Shown: piece by piece, positions 17,751-26,121 of the stretch
Layout: the number at the start of each line of letters is the position of its first letter
Position numbering within the stretch: position 1 is the first letter of the stretch
DNA from: Acaryochloris sp. CCMEE 5410
GTDB lineage: Bacteria; Cyanobacteriota; Cyanobacteriia; Thermosynechococcales; Thermosynechococcaceae
Direction of reading: 5' to 3'
Assembly: GCF_000238775.2 (NCBI RefSeq)
Contig: NZ_AFEJ02000002.1
Coordinates: 1,969,501-2,033,500 of the forward strand
Length of the DNA stretch: 64,000 nt
Translations under genes and position numbers: made by a program
Notes under the pieces: generated by a model
What the model was told of the DNA's origin: nothing
What the model saw: the letters and a program-made list of their open reading frames with translations, nothing else
Database searches by the model: none

Positions 17751-18857
17751 TTAGTTCGATATCAACTGTCGCACTTTTTGGGCCGTAATGGGGGCTAATA
17801 AGACACCATTGCGATAATGCCCACTCGCCACCACCACATTGTCATAACCAGGGAGTCGTTCAATGATGGGCGCAGGCCGTTCATGGGGCCGAGGACGTAA
17901 GCCAGACCAGGTTCTGAGAATACTGGCATGGGCGAGGGATGCATCGAGTGCGATCGCACGTTGATGCAACTCCTTTAATTGAATCGGATCGGCTTCGATA
18001 GCGCCTCCCACCTCAGACGGAAATTCAACCGTCGCCCCCACCCATACTTCCGAAGCATTGAGGGGCACAATATGCACCCGATCACCATTGACCACAGGCA
18101 ATGGGTCTACCAGCGGATGTTGGCGTTTGAGGTGCAGTGCTTGTCCTAGAACAGGATAGATAGGTACGGGTTGGTGAAGCGTAGTCGTTAGGGCCGTTGA
18201 TCCCAGCCCCGCCGACACAATCACCCAATCCAGGGGATAGCTTTCGGTGGAGGAGCAGACATGAGTAAGAGACTGGGGATCATCTGTCCGCAACGATTTG
18301 AAGCCAGAAATCGGCGTATCGAAATAAAACTCAGCCCCATTATTCTGAGCCGCAGCAATCAAGGCTACTGATAACGCAACGGGATCAATTTGGCGATCTT
18401 GGGAAGAAAAGATGGCACCCACTACTGGGATTTTTGACGCCCTAAGATGGGCCGCGCTTAAATGAGGATAGTTGTGAAAAAGCTGACCTTGATCCAAAAT
18501 TTCCAGCTGAAATCCTTGTTGGGCTCGAACTTGCTGGGTTCTAGACCAGCGACTCAGCTCATCACCATCAAAACACAGGCGTAAAATGCCTTGTTGGTTA
18601 TAGGGTAAGGATGTTTTGGTGATCGCTTCTAGTTTGGGTATTAACGTGTCGTAGAACTTGAGGCTGTCTAGGCGCAGTTGCAGATGTTTGCCCTTAAGCT
18701 TCGGGGTAATCGCTGCCATCAGCACCCCCAGGGCCGCACCTGTCGCCTGCCATTGATGGGGCGACCGTGCATCCCACACGGTCACCTGATGGGTCTGACT
18801 GAGCTCAAAGGCAATTGCTGCCCCCACGACACCACAGCCAATAATGCCAATTCGCAT
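17751..18857 (-). CDS. FAD-dependent amino acid oxidase, ThiO/glycine oxidase-like
   Basis: 368 aa from ATG 18855-18857. The Rossmann motif GIIGCGVVGAAIAFEL binds FAD. The DAO-family pattern continues with GAALGVLMAA, YPHLSAAHLRA, Asp/Pro in the DRQIDPVALS segment, and a C-terminal WSGLRPRPHERPAPIIERLP with GHYRNGVLLAP. These blocks fit ThiO-like glycine oxidases that supply iminoglycine for the thiazole of thiamine, but other small amines cannot be excluded and no thi genes are adjacent. It heads a likely two-gene transcript with malQ. Confidence 0.8.
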   Translation of the reverse strand: MRIGIIGCGVVGAAIAFELSQTHQVTVWDARSPHQWQATGAALGVLMAAITPKLKGKHLQLRLDSLKFYDTLIPKLEAITKTSLPYNQQGILRLCFDGDELSRWSRTQQVRAQQGFQLEILDQGQLFHNYPHLSAAHLRASKIPVVGAIFSSQDRQIDPVALSVALIAAAQNNGAEFYFDTPISGFKSLRTDDPQSLTHVCSSTESYPLDWVIVSAGLGSTALTTTLHQPVPIYPVLGQALHLKRQHPLVDPLPVVNGDRVHIVPLNASEVWVGATVEFPSEVGGAIEADPIQLKELHQRAIALDASLAHASILRTWSGLRPRPHERPAPIIERLPGYDNVVVASGHYRNGVLLAPITAQKVRQLISN

Positions 18858-19062
18858 TGCATTGTTTGTCTTGAGGAACTTATGAATAGCATGATTATTA
18901 AGGAAAAATCAATAATCTGCCGCCCAGGAAATTCATAAGCATGTGCTAGGATCATGAGCGAATTAAATCAGTCGGTTGCGCAACACCTCTTAGAAAGCGC
19001 AACGCAGCTGTTTCTAGTGTTTGCACTATTAGCAACCCGTTTAATCTTTCTACAATCCATAT

Positions 19063-19296
19063 ATGACAAACACCACCATAACTCCGGCGGTTCTGCACCC
19101 AATGGGTAAACTGCAGCGCCAAGTGCAGTCGTTAGTCAATTCTCAAAAGCTCAAGCCAACCGATAGTTTATGGAAAGTTGGATTGCTGTTTCCCGATAAG
19201 TGGTCCCATCTAAAAGATGAGTTAATCGACTTTGAATTTTCGATGCAAGATCCAATTGCCAGTTTCCTAGAAGTTGAAACCTGGGAAGACGAATAG
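19063..19296 (+). CDS. Small cyanobacterial protein, DUF4327-like
   Basis: 77 aa from ATG 19063. Soluble and acidic at its end. The pattern HPMGKLQRQVQSLV, KPTDSLWKVG, a Trp near the middle and SMQDPIASFLEVETWEDE at the C-terminus resembles the roughly 70-residue DUF4327 family found in cyanobacteria. Function unknown. It is transcribed divergently from the ThiO-like gene and followed 21 bp later by a broken acetyltransferase on the same strand. Confidence 0.55.
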   Translation: MTNTTITPAVLHPMGKLQRQVQSLVNSQKLKPTDSLWKVGLLFPDKWSHLKDELIDFEFSMQDPIASFLEVETWEDE

Positions 19297-19317
19297 CAGC
19301 ACAGTTTTCACCTAGCA

Positions 19318-19852
19318 TTGACTGAACCAAATCGCTTGCAACTCATTCAGCCTACTGCAGCCCTGAAATCTGAATTCCTAAACATAGTGAGCGACTTTCA
19401 GCATGCGGGTGAAACATTCATTCACGATCAAAACATCTCCTTTATTCAAAACTCTTTTCTGGCCTACCTTCATCAGCTAGAACAGAACGCCCTCGGTATT
19501 GGCCTGCAACCGGGATTTGTTCCGGCAACCACTTTTTGGCTGATCAATGAAAACAATCGAGTGTTAGGCGAAAGTCGGCTACAACATTGCTTAACGCCCT
19601 CTCTAGAAGAGGTGGGGGGCATATCGGCATATGGTTCGTCCTGCAGATCGAGGCCAAGGAAATGGTACTCAGCTGTTGGCACTGACCCTAGCGAAAGCCC
19701 AAAAAAAGGGAATTCAGCCTGTTTTAATCACCTATCATCCAGCCAATCGAGCCTCTGTAAAGGTCATCCAAAAGAATGGGGGTGCTCTCACCAGCAAGAG
19801 CTATGTCCCACGCATCAATCAGCAGTGGATTGAGTTGGGGACAATGCCCTAA
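19318..19852 (+). pseudogene. GNAT acetyltransferase with frameshift
   Basis: First part from TTG 19318 (LQLIQPTAALKSEFLNIVSD...FWLINENNRVLGESRLQH...SLEEVGG). The second part lies in another frame from about 19631: MVRPADRGQGNGTQLLALTL, then the C-terminal NRASVKVIQKNGG block, ending at 19852. GNAT proteins read GGHIGYxVRPxxRxxGxG across this joint. The site GTGGGGGGCATATCGGCATATGG gives that if one G is added to the G-run and one T before ATG, so two single-base losses within 20 bp fit best. The acetyl-CoA loop (RGQGNG) is intact. Confidence 0.8.
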
Positions 19853-19873
19853 ATATCTGGAGACAACCGAAAT

Positions 19874-20419
19874 TTATGGTGCAATGACGCCGAAGGTCTT
19901 TAGGGTTGGGCGCATCGCTGTAATTTCATCCCGGTGGGCAATCACCGTGAGTAGGGTTTGGGGGTCTGTCTCTCCAGACGAGGCCACCGATTCTACCTTG
20001 AGTCTGACCTGTTCAGGCCGTTGGGCCTTTTGCCAGTAAAACCAGCCTGCCACCGGTGAAATAACGGTGATCACCGTAAAGCCAAAGCCTACAGAGGGAA
20101 AGAGAATGCTAAACACTAGGCTTAAGCACAGGGTTGCCGTTAGCATCAGGGCGGTGAGGAAACAGGCCAACACCACGCTAGGCCGCACCGTTCCTTCAAA
20201 GGTAACTTGATCTAATTCTTTGTCTAAAGCCGAGAGCCGATAGGACCGATTCGTCAGGTGGTCTTCCACTTTCTTGAGTACGGCTTCTTCTGGCTGGCTA
20301 GACAGCCACTGCAGCTGTTCTGTTCGATCTTTCACCGAGGCGCGAATAAAGAAGAATAACCCCACCATCAGCAATAAGGTCAGCAGAAAGGTTGAGGGTA
20401 AAACAAAGGAGCGCATCAT
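19874..20419 (-). CDS. CCB2/CCB4-like cytochrome b6 haem attachment factor (DUF2930)
   Basis: 181 aa starting at the first of two adjacent ATG codons (20417-20419). One N-terminal membrane helix (STFLLTLLLMVGLFFFIRASVKDRTE) and a pair of helices around residues 85-130 surround a short soluble loop. This is the layout of the cyanobacterial and plant cofactor-assembly-of-complex-C subunit B proteins. Plant CCB2 and CCB4 help attach haem ci covalently to cytochrome b6 on the stromal side of the thylakoid. Assignment rests on the N-terminal block and topology. Convergent with the broken acetyltransferase. Confidence 0.75.
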   Translation of the reverse strand: MMRSFVLPSTFLLTLLLMVGLFFFIRASVKDRTEQLQWLSSQPEEAVLKKVEDHLTNRSYRLSALDKELDQVTFEGTVRPSVVLACFLTALMLTATLCLSLVFSILFPSVGFGFTVITVISPVAGWFYWQKAQRPEQVRLKVESVASSGETDPQTLLTVIAHRDEITAMRPTLKTFGVIAP

Positions 20420-20655
20420 AGGTGATTTAAGCCCAGTGAATAAAACAAATGTGATGCAAGTTGCCAGATCGAGTTGACCTCAGTCACTGCAAGCACTTAA
20501 AAGAAGCCATATGGTATGGAAACACATCCAGTGAGAAATTGCTGCAATTTTGACTGTCTTCCAAACAAGAAACCATTATTTGGTAGCGGCGAAATAATCA
20601 CTTGGATGTATCTTCTCTGTTTAGTTTACAGCCAAAACTAGAACTCTTCATATGC

Positions 20656-20685
20656 TTGAAAGTCTTATTTTTTGGGAACTATAGA
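20656..20685 (+). promoter_or_regulatory. Candidate sigma-70 promoter of sigC
   Basis: TTGAAA (20656-20661), an 18-bp spacer, then TATAGA (20680-20685), ending 44 bp before the sigC start codon. The rest of the 310-bp upstream gap shows nothing else recognisable. Position and boxes are plausible; start site not known. Confidence 0.4.
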
Positions 20686-20729
20686 GGAAGGGAGCTGTTT
20701 TCGCTTTAACCTGTTAGAGGTGATCTTAG

Positions 20730-22001
20730 ATGTCGGCAATTCCGCAAAAAGCAGAAGTCATTCATGCCGTTTATGACGGTCAAGGGAACAGTCGTGACCT
20801 TGATCAAAATTCCAATGAACCTGAGGAAGTAGAGTTTGATCCAAACGCTGATTTAGATGATGATGCTTCCGAAGATCTTGCCGCTCTGAAGATGACTCCC
20901 ATTTCTGCTGCCAATCGTCGGGGAACGACGGATTTGGTGCGGTTATATTTACAAGAAATTGGCCGAGTCAACCTATTAGAACGGGATGAAGAAGTCGCTG
21001 AAGCCCAGAAGGTGCAACGCTATATGCATCTACTGGAAACGCGAGAAGAATTTTTGGACAGTCATCCAGCGATTGCTGAGTATGCCCGTTTAACGGATGT
21101 CCGCGATCGGTTGACCGCGATGTTGGGGCATCGTCCTTCCTTTAACCGCTGGGCCAAGGAAGCTGATATTCCAGTCGCAGATCTGAAGCCCCGCCTAGCT
21201 GAAGGCAAAACCGCCTGGGCAGAGAAAGCTGAATTATCCAATGCGGAGCTTGACCAAATCGTTAAGCAAGGCATTAAAGCGAAGGAGCATATGATTCAAG
21301 CCAATCTGCGCTTGGTCGTCTCGGTCGCGAAGAAATACCAAAACCGAGGTTTAGAACTTCTGGATTTGATTCAAGAAGGAACCTTAGGTTTAGAACGGGC
21401 AGTCGAAAAGTTTGATCCCACTAAAGGGTATCGCTTTAGTACCTATGCCTACTGGTGGATTCGCCAAGGGATCACCCGTGCGATCGCAACTCAAAGCCGC
21501 ACCATCCGCCTCCCGGTCCATATCACTGAGAAGCTGAACAAAATCAAAAAAGCTCAGCGTAAACTGTCCCAAAGCAAAGGCCGCACCGCCAGCATTGAGG
21601 ACATTGCCCAGGAAATGGATATGACCCCGGAGCAAATTCGGGAACTCTTAGTCCGCGTCCCCCGCTCCGTCTCCCTGGAGATCAAAGTTGGTAAGGACAA
21701 AGATACGGAGTTGGGTGACCTGCTAGAAACGGATGATATTTCTCCAGAAGAGCTGATCATGCGAGAGTCCTTACAGCATGAACTCAAGCAGCTCCTCGCC
21801 GACCTCACCCCTCGGGAGCGAGATGTGATCACCATGCGATTTGGCCTCAATGATGGCAAAACCCATTCCCTTGCCCAAATTGGTAAGTCCTTAGATTTAT
21901 CACGAGAGCGGGTTCGCCAAATTGAATCGAAGGCGCTACAAAAGCTTCGACAACCCAAGCGACGCAACCGAATCCGTGACTTTTTAGAGGCCTTTGCCTA
22001 A
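20730..22001 (+). CDS. sigC: Group 2 RNA polymerase sigma factor, SigC type
   Basis: 423 aa from ATG 20730. An acidic N-terminus (about residues 30-50) is followed by region 1.2 (DLVRLYLQEIGRVNLLERDEE), region 2 (NLRLVVSVAKKYQNRGLELL, YRFSTYAYWWIRQGITRAIA), region 3 (IRLPVHITEKLNKIKKAQRK) and region 4 (LTPRERDVITMRFGL, SLDLSRERVRQIESKALQKL). The ending LRQPKRRNRIRDFLEAFA resembles SigC rather than the principal SigA. Group 2 factors are non-essential and respond to stress, nitrogen, carbon or heat. A candidate promoter and a terminator flank the gene, so it is probably monocistronic. Confidence 0.88.
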   Translation: MSAIPQKAEVIHAVYDGQGNSRDLDQNSNEPEEVEFDPNADLDDDASEDLAALKMTPISAANRRGTTDLVRLYLQEIGRVNLLERDEEVAEAQKVQRYMHLLETREEFLDSHPAIAEYARLTDVRDRLTAMLGHRPSFNRWAKEADIPVADLKPRLAEGKTAWAEKAELSNAELDQIVKQGIKAKEHMIQANLRLVVSVAKKYQNRGLELLDLIQEGTLGLERAVEKFDPTKGYRFSTYAYWWIRQGITRAIATQSRTIRLPVHITEKLNKIKKAQRKLSQSKGRTASIEDIAQEMDMTPEQIRELLVRVPRSVSLEIKVGKDKDTELGDLLETDDISPEELIMRESLQHELKQLLADLTPRERDVITMRFGLNDGKTHSLAQIGKSLDLSRERVRQIESKALQKLRQPKRRNRIRDFLEAFA

Positions 22002-22035
22002 CCCTTTCGGCCTTAACAATTGCCAAGATCACCCT

Positions 22036-22063
22036 AAGGGGATCGCTAAGCGATCCCCTTTCT
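22036..22063 (+). terminator. Rho-independent terminator of sigC
   Basis: AAGGGGATCGC (22036-22046), loop TAA, GCGATCCCCTT (22050-22060), followed by TTTCTTG. Perfect 11-bp stem located 35 bp after the sigC stop. Confidence 0.85.
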
Positions 22064-22225
22064 TGCGTCAAGGGCAAATAGACTGCAATACAGGTCAGCG
22101 TATAGAATTACAGACTTCTTCAGGATTCACGCCCTCGCTTTACTTTTCTCAATAGAATCTTCTTGTTGCCAAAGGATCCATCATTCGTTAGACTTTCAAT
22201 AAGCTCATGTTCTTGAGAAAAGACT

Positions 22226-22675
22226 ATGTACAGTGCTAACTCACTTAAAGCAGAACTCAACGATCGAGGGTGGCGTCTTACACCTCAACGAGAAACGATC
22301 CTCAATGTGTTTCAAAACCTGCAAAAGGGAAAACATTTAAGCGCTGAAGATTTATACAATCTCTTGGAAGAACAGGGTGAGCCTATTAGTTTATCCACGA
22401 TTTATCGAACGGTAAAATTAATGGCTCGCATGGGGATTTTGCGAGAGTTAGAATTCGCTGAAGGTCATAAACACTATGAACTGAATCAGCCCTATCCCTA
22501 CCATCATCACCACCTGATTTGCGTTAAATGCAACAAAACCATTGAGTTTAAAAGTGACTCTGTTTTGAAGATTGGCTCAAAGACAGCGAAAAAATCAGGC
22601 TTCCATTTATTGGACTGTCAACTGTCGATTCATGCCATTTGCCCGCAATGTCAGCGGTCTTTACTGCCCACTTGA
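22226..22675 (+). CDS. furA: Ferric uptake regulator FurA
   Basis: 149 aa from ATG 22226. The winged-helix half carries RGWRLTPQRETIL, HLSAEDLYNLLEEQGEPISL, STIYRTVKLMARMGIL. The metal and dimer half carries EGHKHYELNQPYPYHHHH, then CxxC pairs CVKC and CPQC. The whole pattern fits cyanobacterial FurA better than Zur or PerR. It is an iron-responsive repressor of uptake genes with wider roles in redox control. The final 25 bp overlap the end of the convergent acyl carrier protein phosphodiesterase gene, so the two transcripts can form an antisense overlap. Confidence 0.93.
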   Translation: MYSANSLKAELNDRGWRLTPQRETILNVFQNLQKGKHLSAEDLYNLLEEQGEPISLSTIYRTVKLMARMGILRELEFAEGHKHYELNQPYPYHHHHLICVKCNKTIEFKSDSVLKIGSKTAKKSGFHLLDCQLSIHAICPQCQRSLLPT

Positions 22676-23259
22676 TCCAGGGTGTGGCAATGCTGAATCA
22701 TGTCTGGGAAAAATTGTGCAAAGTCCTGGGCAACAGTGGGGTAGTGGGTCAACCAATCTTCAATAGCGGGGCATAGGTTGACGGAACGCTGCCAACGGTG
22801 GCTAATTCTGCGAGATAAGCGAGACAAGGTAGTCTCGATGCCCTCAATGGATTGATATTGGGTTAGCCAATCTTCTGCGGCAATCCGATTCAAAAGAATG
22901 TGAACATCCGTAGGCAACCAGCCCGTATAGGTTTGGAAAGAACGGTAAATCTCCTGGGTAAACGTCGCCAGGGGCACATCACTATACTCTGGCCACTGGC
23001 AAGCCAGATGGTGATCGTAAAAAATATCTACTAATATGCCTGCCATCCGGCGATGCGCGGGACTGATCAGACGTTTGCTATGGCGTACCACCGGATGACG
23101 ATCCGTAAAACTATCAATCTGTTGGTGGTATTTCATCCCTGCCTGCATCTCCAGAGAGAACTCCTGGCGGGCCGTCCCTTTAATGAAGTCTGCGAGTAAG
23201 TTACCTAGCCGATGGTCAACGGTCGGCTGAGCCAGGTAGAGATGGGCTAAAAAGTTCAT
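22651..23259 (-). CDS. Acyl carrier protein phosphodiesterase (AcpH-like)
   Basis: 202 aa from ATG 23257-23259. AcpH removes the 4'-phosphopantetheine arm from acyl carrier protein; it is an HD-like metal phosphodiesterase. Pattern seen: MNFLAHLYLAQPTVDHRLGN, LLADFIKG, then HQQIDSFTDRHPVVRHSKR, GILVDIFYDHHLA. The conserved His and Asp residues of the family are present. The start overlaps the SulP stop as ATGA, so translation is probably coupled. The 3' end overlaps furA on the opposite strand. Confidence 0.9.
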   Translation of the reverse strand: MNFLAHLYLAQPTVDHRLGNLLADFIKGTARQEFSLEMQAGMKYHQQIDSFTDRHPVVRHSKRLISPAHRRMAGILVDIFYDHHLACQWPEYSDVPLATFTQEIYRSFQTYTGWLPTDVHILLNRIAAEDWLTQYQSIEGIETTLSRLSRRISHRWQRSVNLCPAIEDWLTHYPTVAQDFAQFFPDMIQHCHTLDQVGSKDR

Positions 23260-24983
23260 GTAGATGGTTGATCCAAAGGATTAGCAGACGCTGGATATAG
23301 GGTCGTGTAGGCCGAAACTGCCGTGGGTAGCGTGGCAAAAATGTACTCTGGCGGAATGTTTTTCAGAAAAGCGGTGGGCTGCAGCTGACCATAAAGGTCT
23401 TGTTTCATCCGGGCAATGCCAAACTGAATGTCTTGCTTAGCGAGTTCTCGGCGCAGCTCTTCCAGCATATCGACCGCCGTAATATCAATATTGATGATGG
23501 CTTCCGTGTTGAGGACAAACCAGTGGACAGGGGGTTCTTCAGTTGAGATCGCAGCCAAGACTCGCTGCTTAAAATTTTCGGCATTAGCAAAACAAAGGGG
23601 CGCATCATAGCGATAAATCACTAAACCTGGCCAGGTCGCCGTCCCCTCCCAATCGGCAATATCATGGAGGCCAGCCATGCCAGGAACTTTCCCCAACACG
23701 GCATCATGGGGGCGGGCAATCCGAGCAAACAGATCAATCACCGACAAGCCCACCGCCACCGCCACCCCTAGTAAAATATCCGTTCCCAACACGCCTAACG
23801 TAGTGATGATGGCTAACCCCCACTCCGTTTTTCGAAACCGCCAGAGTCGCTTAAATTCTGCCCATTCAATCAGTCGGGTTGCCGCAAAGATCACAATTGC
23901 CCCGAGTGCTGCGGTCGGGAAGAGCGCCAGTACAGGCCGTAGAAGCAGCAAAACAATGACCACCACCCCAAACGCGACCAAGGAAAACACTTGGGTCTTA
24001 CTCCCCAACGCATCGCCAATCACGGTACGGCTACCACTGCTGCTGATGGGGAAGCCTTGCAGCAACCCCGTGGCCAAATTCGCGATGCCTAAGGCCAACA
24101 GTTCTTGATTCCCGTCGATTTGGTAGCCATTACGGTTAGCAAAGGATCGGGCCGTCAATACATTATCCGAATATCCCACCACGGCAATGCCCACTGCTGC
24201 CGCGAGCAAAGTAGAAATTTTGTGAAGTGAGAAACGGGGCAGGAGTGGCGTGGGCAAACCCGCTGGGATGGTACCTACCACCTTGACGCCTTGCTGATCG
24301 AGCTGAAATACAGCGACCGCTGCCGTTGCCAATAAAACTGCAATCAGCGGCCCCGGCCATTTGGGAAAGCGAATTTGAATCACAAAGAGAAAAAACAAGA
24401 CAGCGGTTGCCAACACAAAGGTCGGTAGATGCAGCTGATCGAATTGAGTCACAAAGTCTTGCACCTCTCCCACCAAACTCTCAGACTGAATGGGAATACC
24501 GCTTACCTTGCCTAGCTGGCCAATGATCATAATCAGGGCGACCCCTGCCATATATCCCACTAAAATGGGCTTCGACAGCAAATCAGCCAGAAAGCCCAGT
24601 CGAGCGATATAAGCAATCAAATAAACCAGTCCGACACATAAGGCTAAGACTGCAGCCCAACTCGCCGCCTCATAGGCTCCATCGGCCACTAAAGGCCTAA
24701 TGGCAACAGCTGTCATCACAGCAGTTGTCGATTCAGGCCCTAAAGAGAGTTGCAGCGAAGATCCGAACATTGCGTAGATCACCATGGCAGGCAAAATAGC
24801 CCACAAACCAGCCACAGGCTCCACCCCCGCTAACTCCCCATAGGCCATACATTGAGGAACCAAATACGCCGCGACCGTTATCCCCGCGATGCTATCCTGC
24901 CGAAACCACTGCCATTGATAATGGGTCAGCTGCCACCAACCCGGTACCAACGATCGCAGCCCAGACTTACCGTTCTTAGTCAC
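23256..24983 (-). CDS. SulP family anion transporter with STAS domain
   Basis: 575 aa. About a dozen membrane helices (residues 30-440) carry the SulP signature (QDSIAGITVAAYLVPQCMAYGELAGV; LSLGPESTTAVMTAVAI; GFPISSSGSRTVIGDALGSKT). A C-terminal STAS domain follows (about 450-560, with YRYDAPLCFANAENFKQRVL and INIDITAVDMLEELRREL). SulP proteins carry sulfate, bicarbonate or other anions at the plasma membrane. The N-terminus differs from BicA as I recall it, so bicarbonate is possible but not indicated. It follows the glycerate kinase gene after 59 bp and overlaps the AcpH start by 4 bp. Confidence 0.93.
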   Translation of the reverse strand: MTKNGKSGLRSLVPGWWQLTHYQWQWFRQDSIAGITVAAYLVPQCMAYGELAGVEPVAGLWAILPAMVIYAMFGSSLQLSLGPESTTAVMTAVAIRPLVADGAYEAASWAAVLALCVGLVYLIAYIARLGFLADLLSKPILVGYMAGVALIMIIGQLGKVSGIPIQSESLVGEVQDFVTQFDQLHLPTFVLATAVLFFLFVIQIRFPKWPGPLIAVLLATAAVAVFQLDQQGVKVVGTIPAGLPTPLLPRFSLHKISTLLAAAVGIAVVGYSDNVLTARSFANRNGYQIDGNQELLALGIANLATGLLQGFPISSSGSRTVIGDALGSKTQVFSLVAFGVVVIVLLLLRPVLALFPTAALGAIVIFAATRLIEWAEFKRLWRFRKTEWGLAIITTLGVLGTDILLGVAVAVGLSVIDLFARIARPHDAVLGKVPGMAGLHDIADWEGTATWPGLVIYRYDAPLCFANAENFKQRVLAAISTEEPPVHWFVLNTEAIINIDITAVDMLEELRRELAKQDIQFGIARMKQDLYGQLQPTAFLKNIPPEYIFATLPTAVSAYTTLYPASANPLDQPST

Positions 24984-25042
24984 AGTTTATGCTTCTGTTC
25001 AGTCTGGATTGATATTAGCTTGAATTGAATACGGCAATGGCC

Positions 25043-26104
25043 CTAGGCCGTATCCAACCTCCGAGCCGGTTGATAAATATCACCCAAGGTGTGATCTGCA
25101 TTGACTGTAATCACCAGATCGGCCCCGTGCTCCTGGGTAGTCAAGGGTTTTACAAATAGCTCTGGGTGCAGCGTTTTCCAGAAGTAATCCACAAATTCAT
25201 CGATTTCCCCATCGCTCATGCCAGCGTTACCAGCTGCGATCGCTTTATGTTCTGCCTCTTTTCGCCACTGTTTACTAAGCTGATAATCCGCTAGATTCAG
25301 CACCATCAAGCGGTCAAGACGGTCCCAGAGAGGCAAGTAATCCTGTAAGCGTCGGTTCATATCTATGGCGAACTGGCGATCAGCAGGTGTATCAATCGGT
25401 GCAGGGGCCTGTTCCAAGACCTCCGGTGAAATGGGCTGTGCCCCCACAAACCAGCCCTCAAACAGGACAATATCGACAGTCGGCACCGATTCAAACCCAC
25501 TGCGATCACCCTGGCCGCCAAAGGCCGACTTATCAAACCGAGGAATCTGAAGTTGAGTATTTGCCTCATTGGCTCGCACCTGATCTAGAATTTGAAGACC
25601 CAAATCAACATCATGGGTTCCCGGTGGCCCTCGCCATTTCAGTCGAGGATCCTCCTTCTGCAGCTGTTGACGCTCACCATAGGTCTTATAGAGATCATCG
25701 ATGGACAGGCAGCAGCACGAATAGCCTAGCTGTTCCAGAACGATCTGCAACACCGTGGTCAGGGTCGTTTTTCCAGCCCCCTGCATGCCCAAAATGCCTT
25801 GAATCAGTGGGCGATTCAGCTTCCGTCTCGCTTCCGCTATCTGGCAGGCTAGCGGCATCCATACCCGCCAGAGAAGCTGTAGGGGCGAAGTCGAAATTTG
25901 GCAGTCTCCACACCAAAACACCTCCACTGGGGGGTAGATTCGGGGGAGGAGCTGGGCGAGCTGATAAATGGTTGTGTCTACTGAGGCTGGGGTTAGGCCA
26001 AACGCCGCTGCCCGATCCGGCTCAGACAGCATCCATTGGCCTAATTCAGCCTTTTGAGACTCTGTGAGCACCTGTCCTTGAACCAGCTGTTCTAAACTGT
26101 CCAT
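25043..26104 (-). CDS. D-glycerate 3-kinase (GLYK type)
   Basis: 353 aa from ATG 26102-26104. Walker A GMQGAGKTT near residue 107, followed by LSIDDLYKTYGERQQL, GPPGTHDVDLGLQIL, PRFDKSAFGGQGDR and VLFEGWFVGA. This order is that of plant and cyanobacterial glycerate kinase, which phosphorylates D-glycerate to 3-phosphoglycerate in the last step of photorespiration. The N-terminal 100 residues are a helical extension also seen in relatives. It starts 17 bp after glgP ends, so the two are likely on one transcript, linking glycogen use and photorespiratory carbon recovery. Confidence 0.92.
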   Translation of the reverse strand: MDSLEQLVQGQVLTESQKAELGQWMLSEPDRAAAFGLTPASVDTTIYQLAQLLPRIYPPVEVFWCGDCQISTSPLQLLWRVWMPLACQIAEARRKLNRPLIQGILGMQGAGKTTLTTVLQIVLEQLGYSCCCLSIDDLYKTYGERQQLQKEDPRLKWRGPPGTHDVDLGLQILDQVRANEANTQLQIPRFDKSAFGGQGDRSGFESVPTVDIVLFEGWFVGAQPISPEVLEQAPAPIDTPADRQFAIDMNRRLQDYLPLWDRLDRLMVLNLADYQLSKQWRKEAEHKAIAAGNAGMSDGEIDEFVDYFWKTLHPELFVKPLTTQEHGADLVITVNADHTLGDIYQPARRLDTA

Positions 26105-26121
26105 GATTTAGGTGCTGATGC

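Noticed and set aside
25387-26067. 226-codon open frame on the plus strand inside the glycerate kinase gene
   Set aside because: It is antisense to a well-supported gene, Pro/Arg-rich, without any family pattern. It arises from the codon bias of the real gene.
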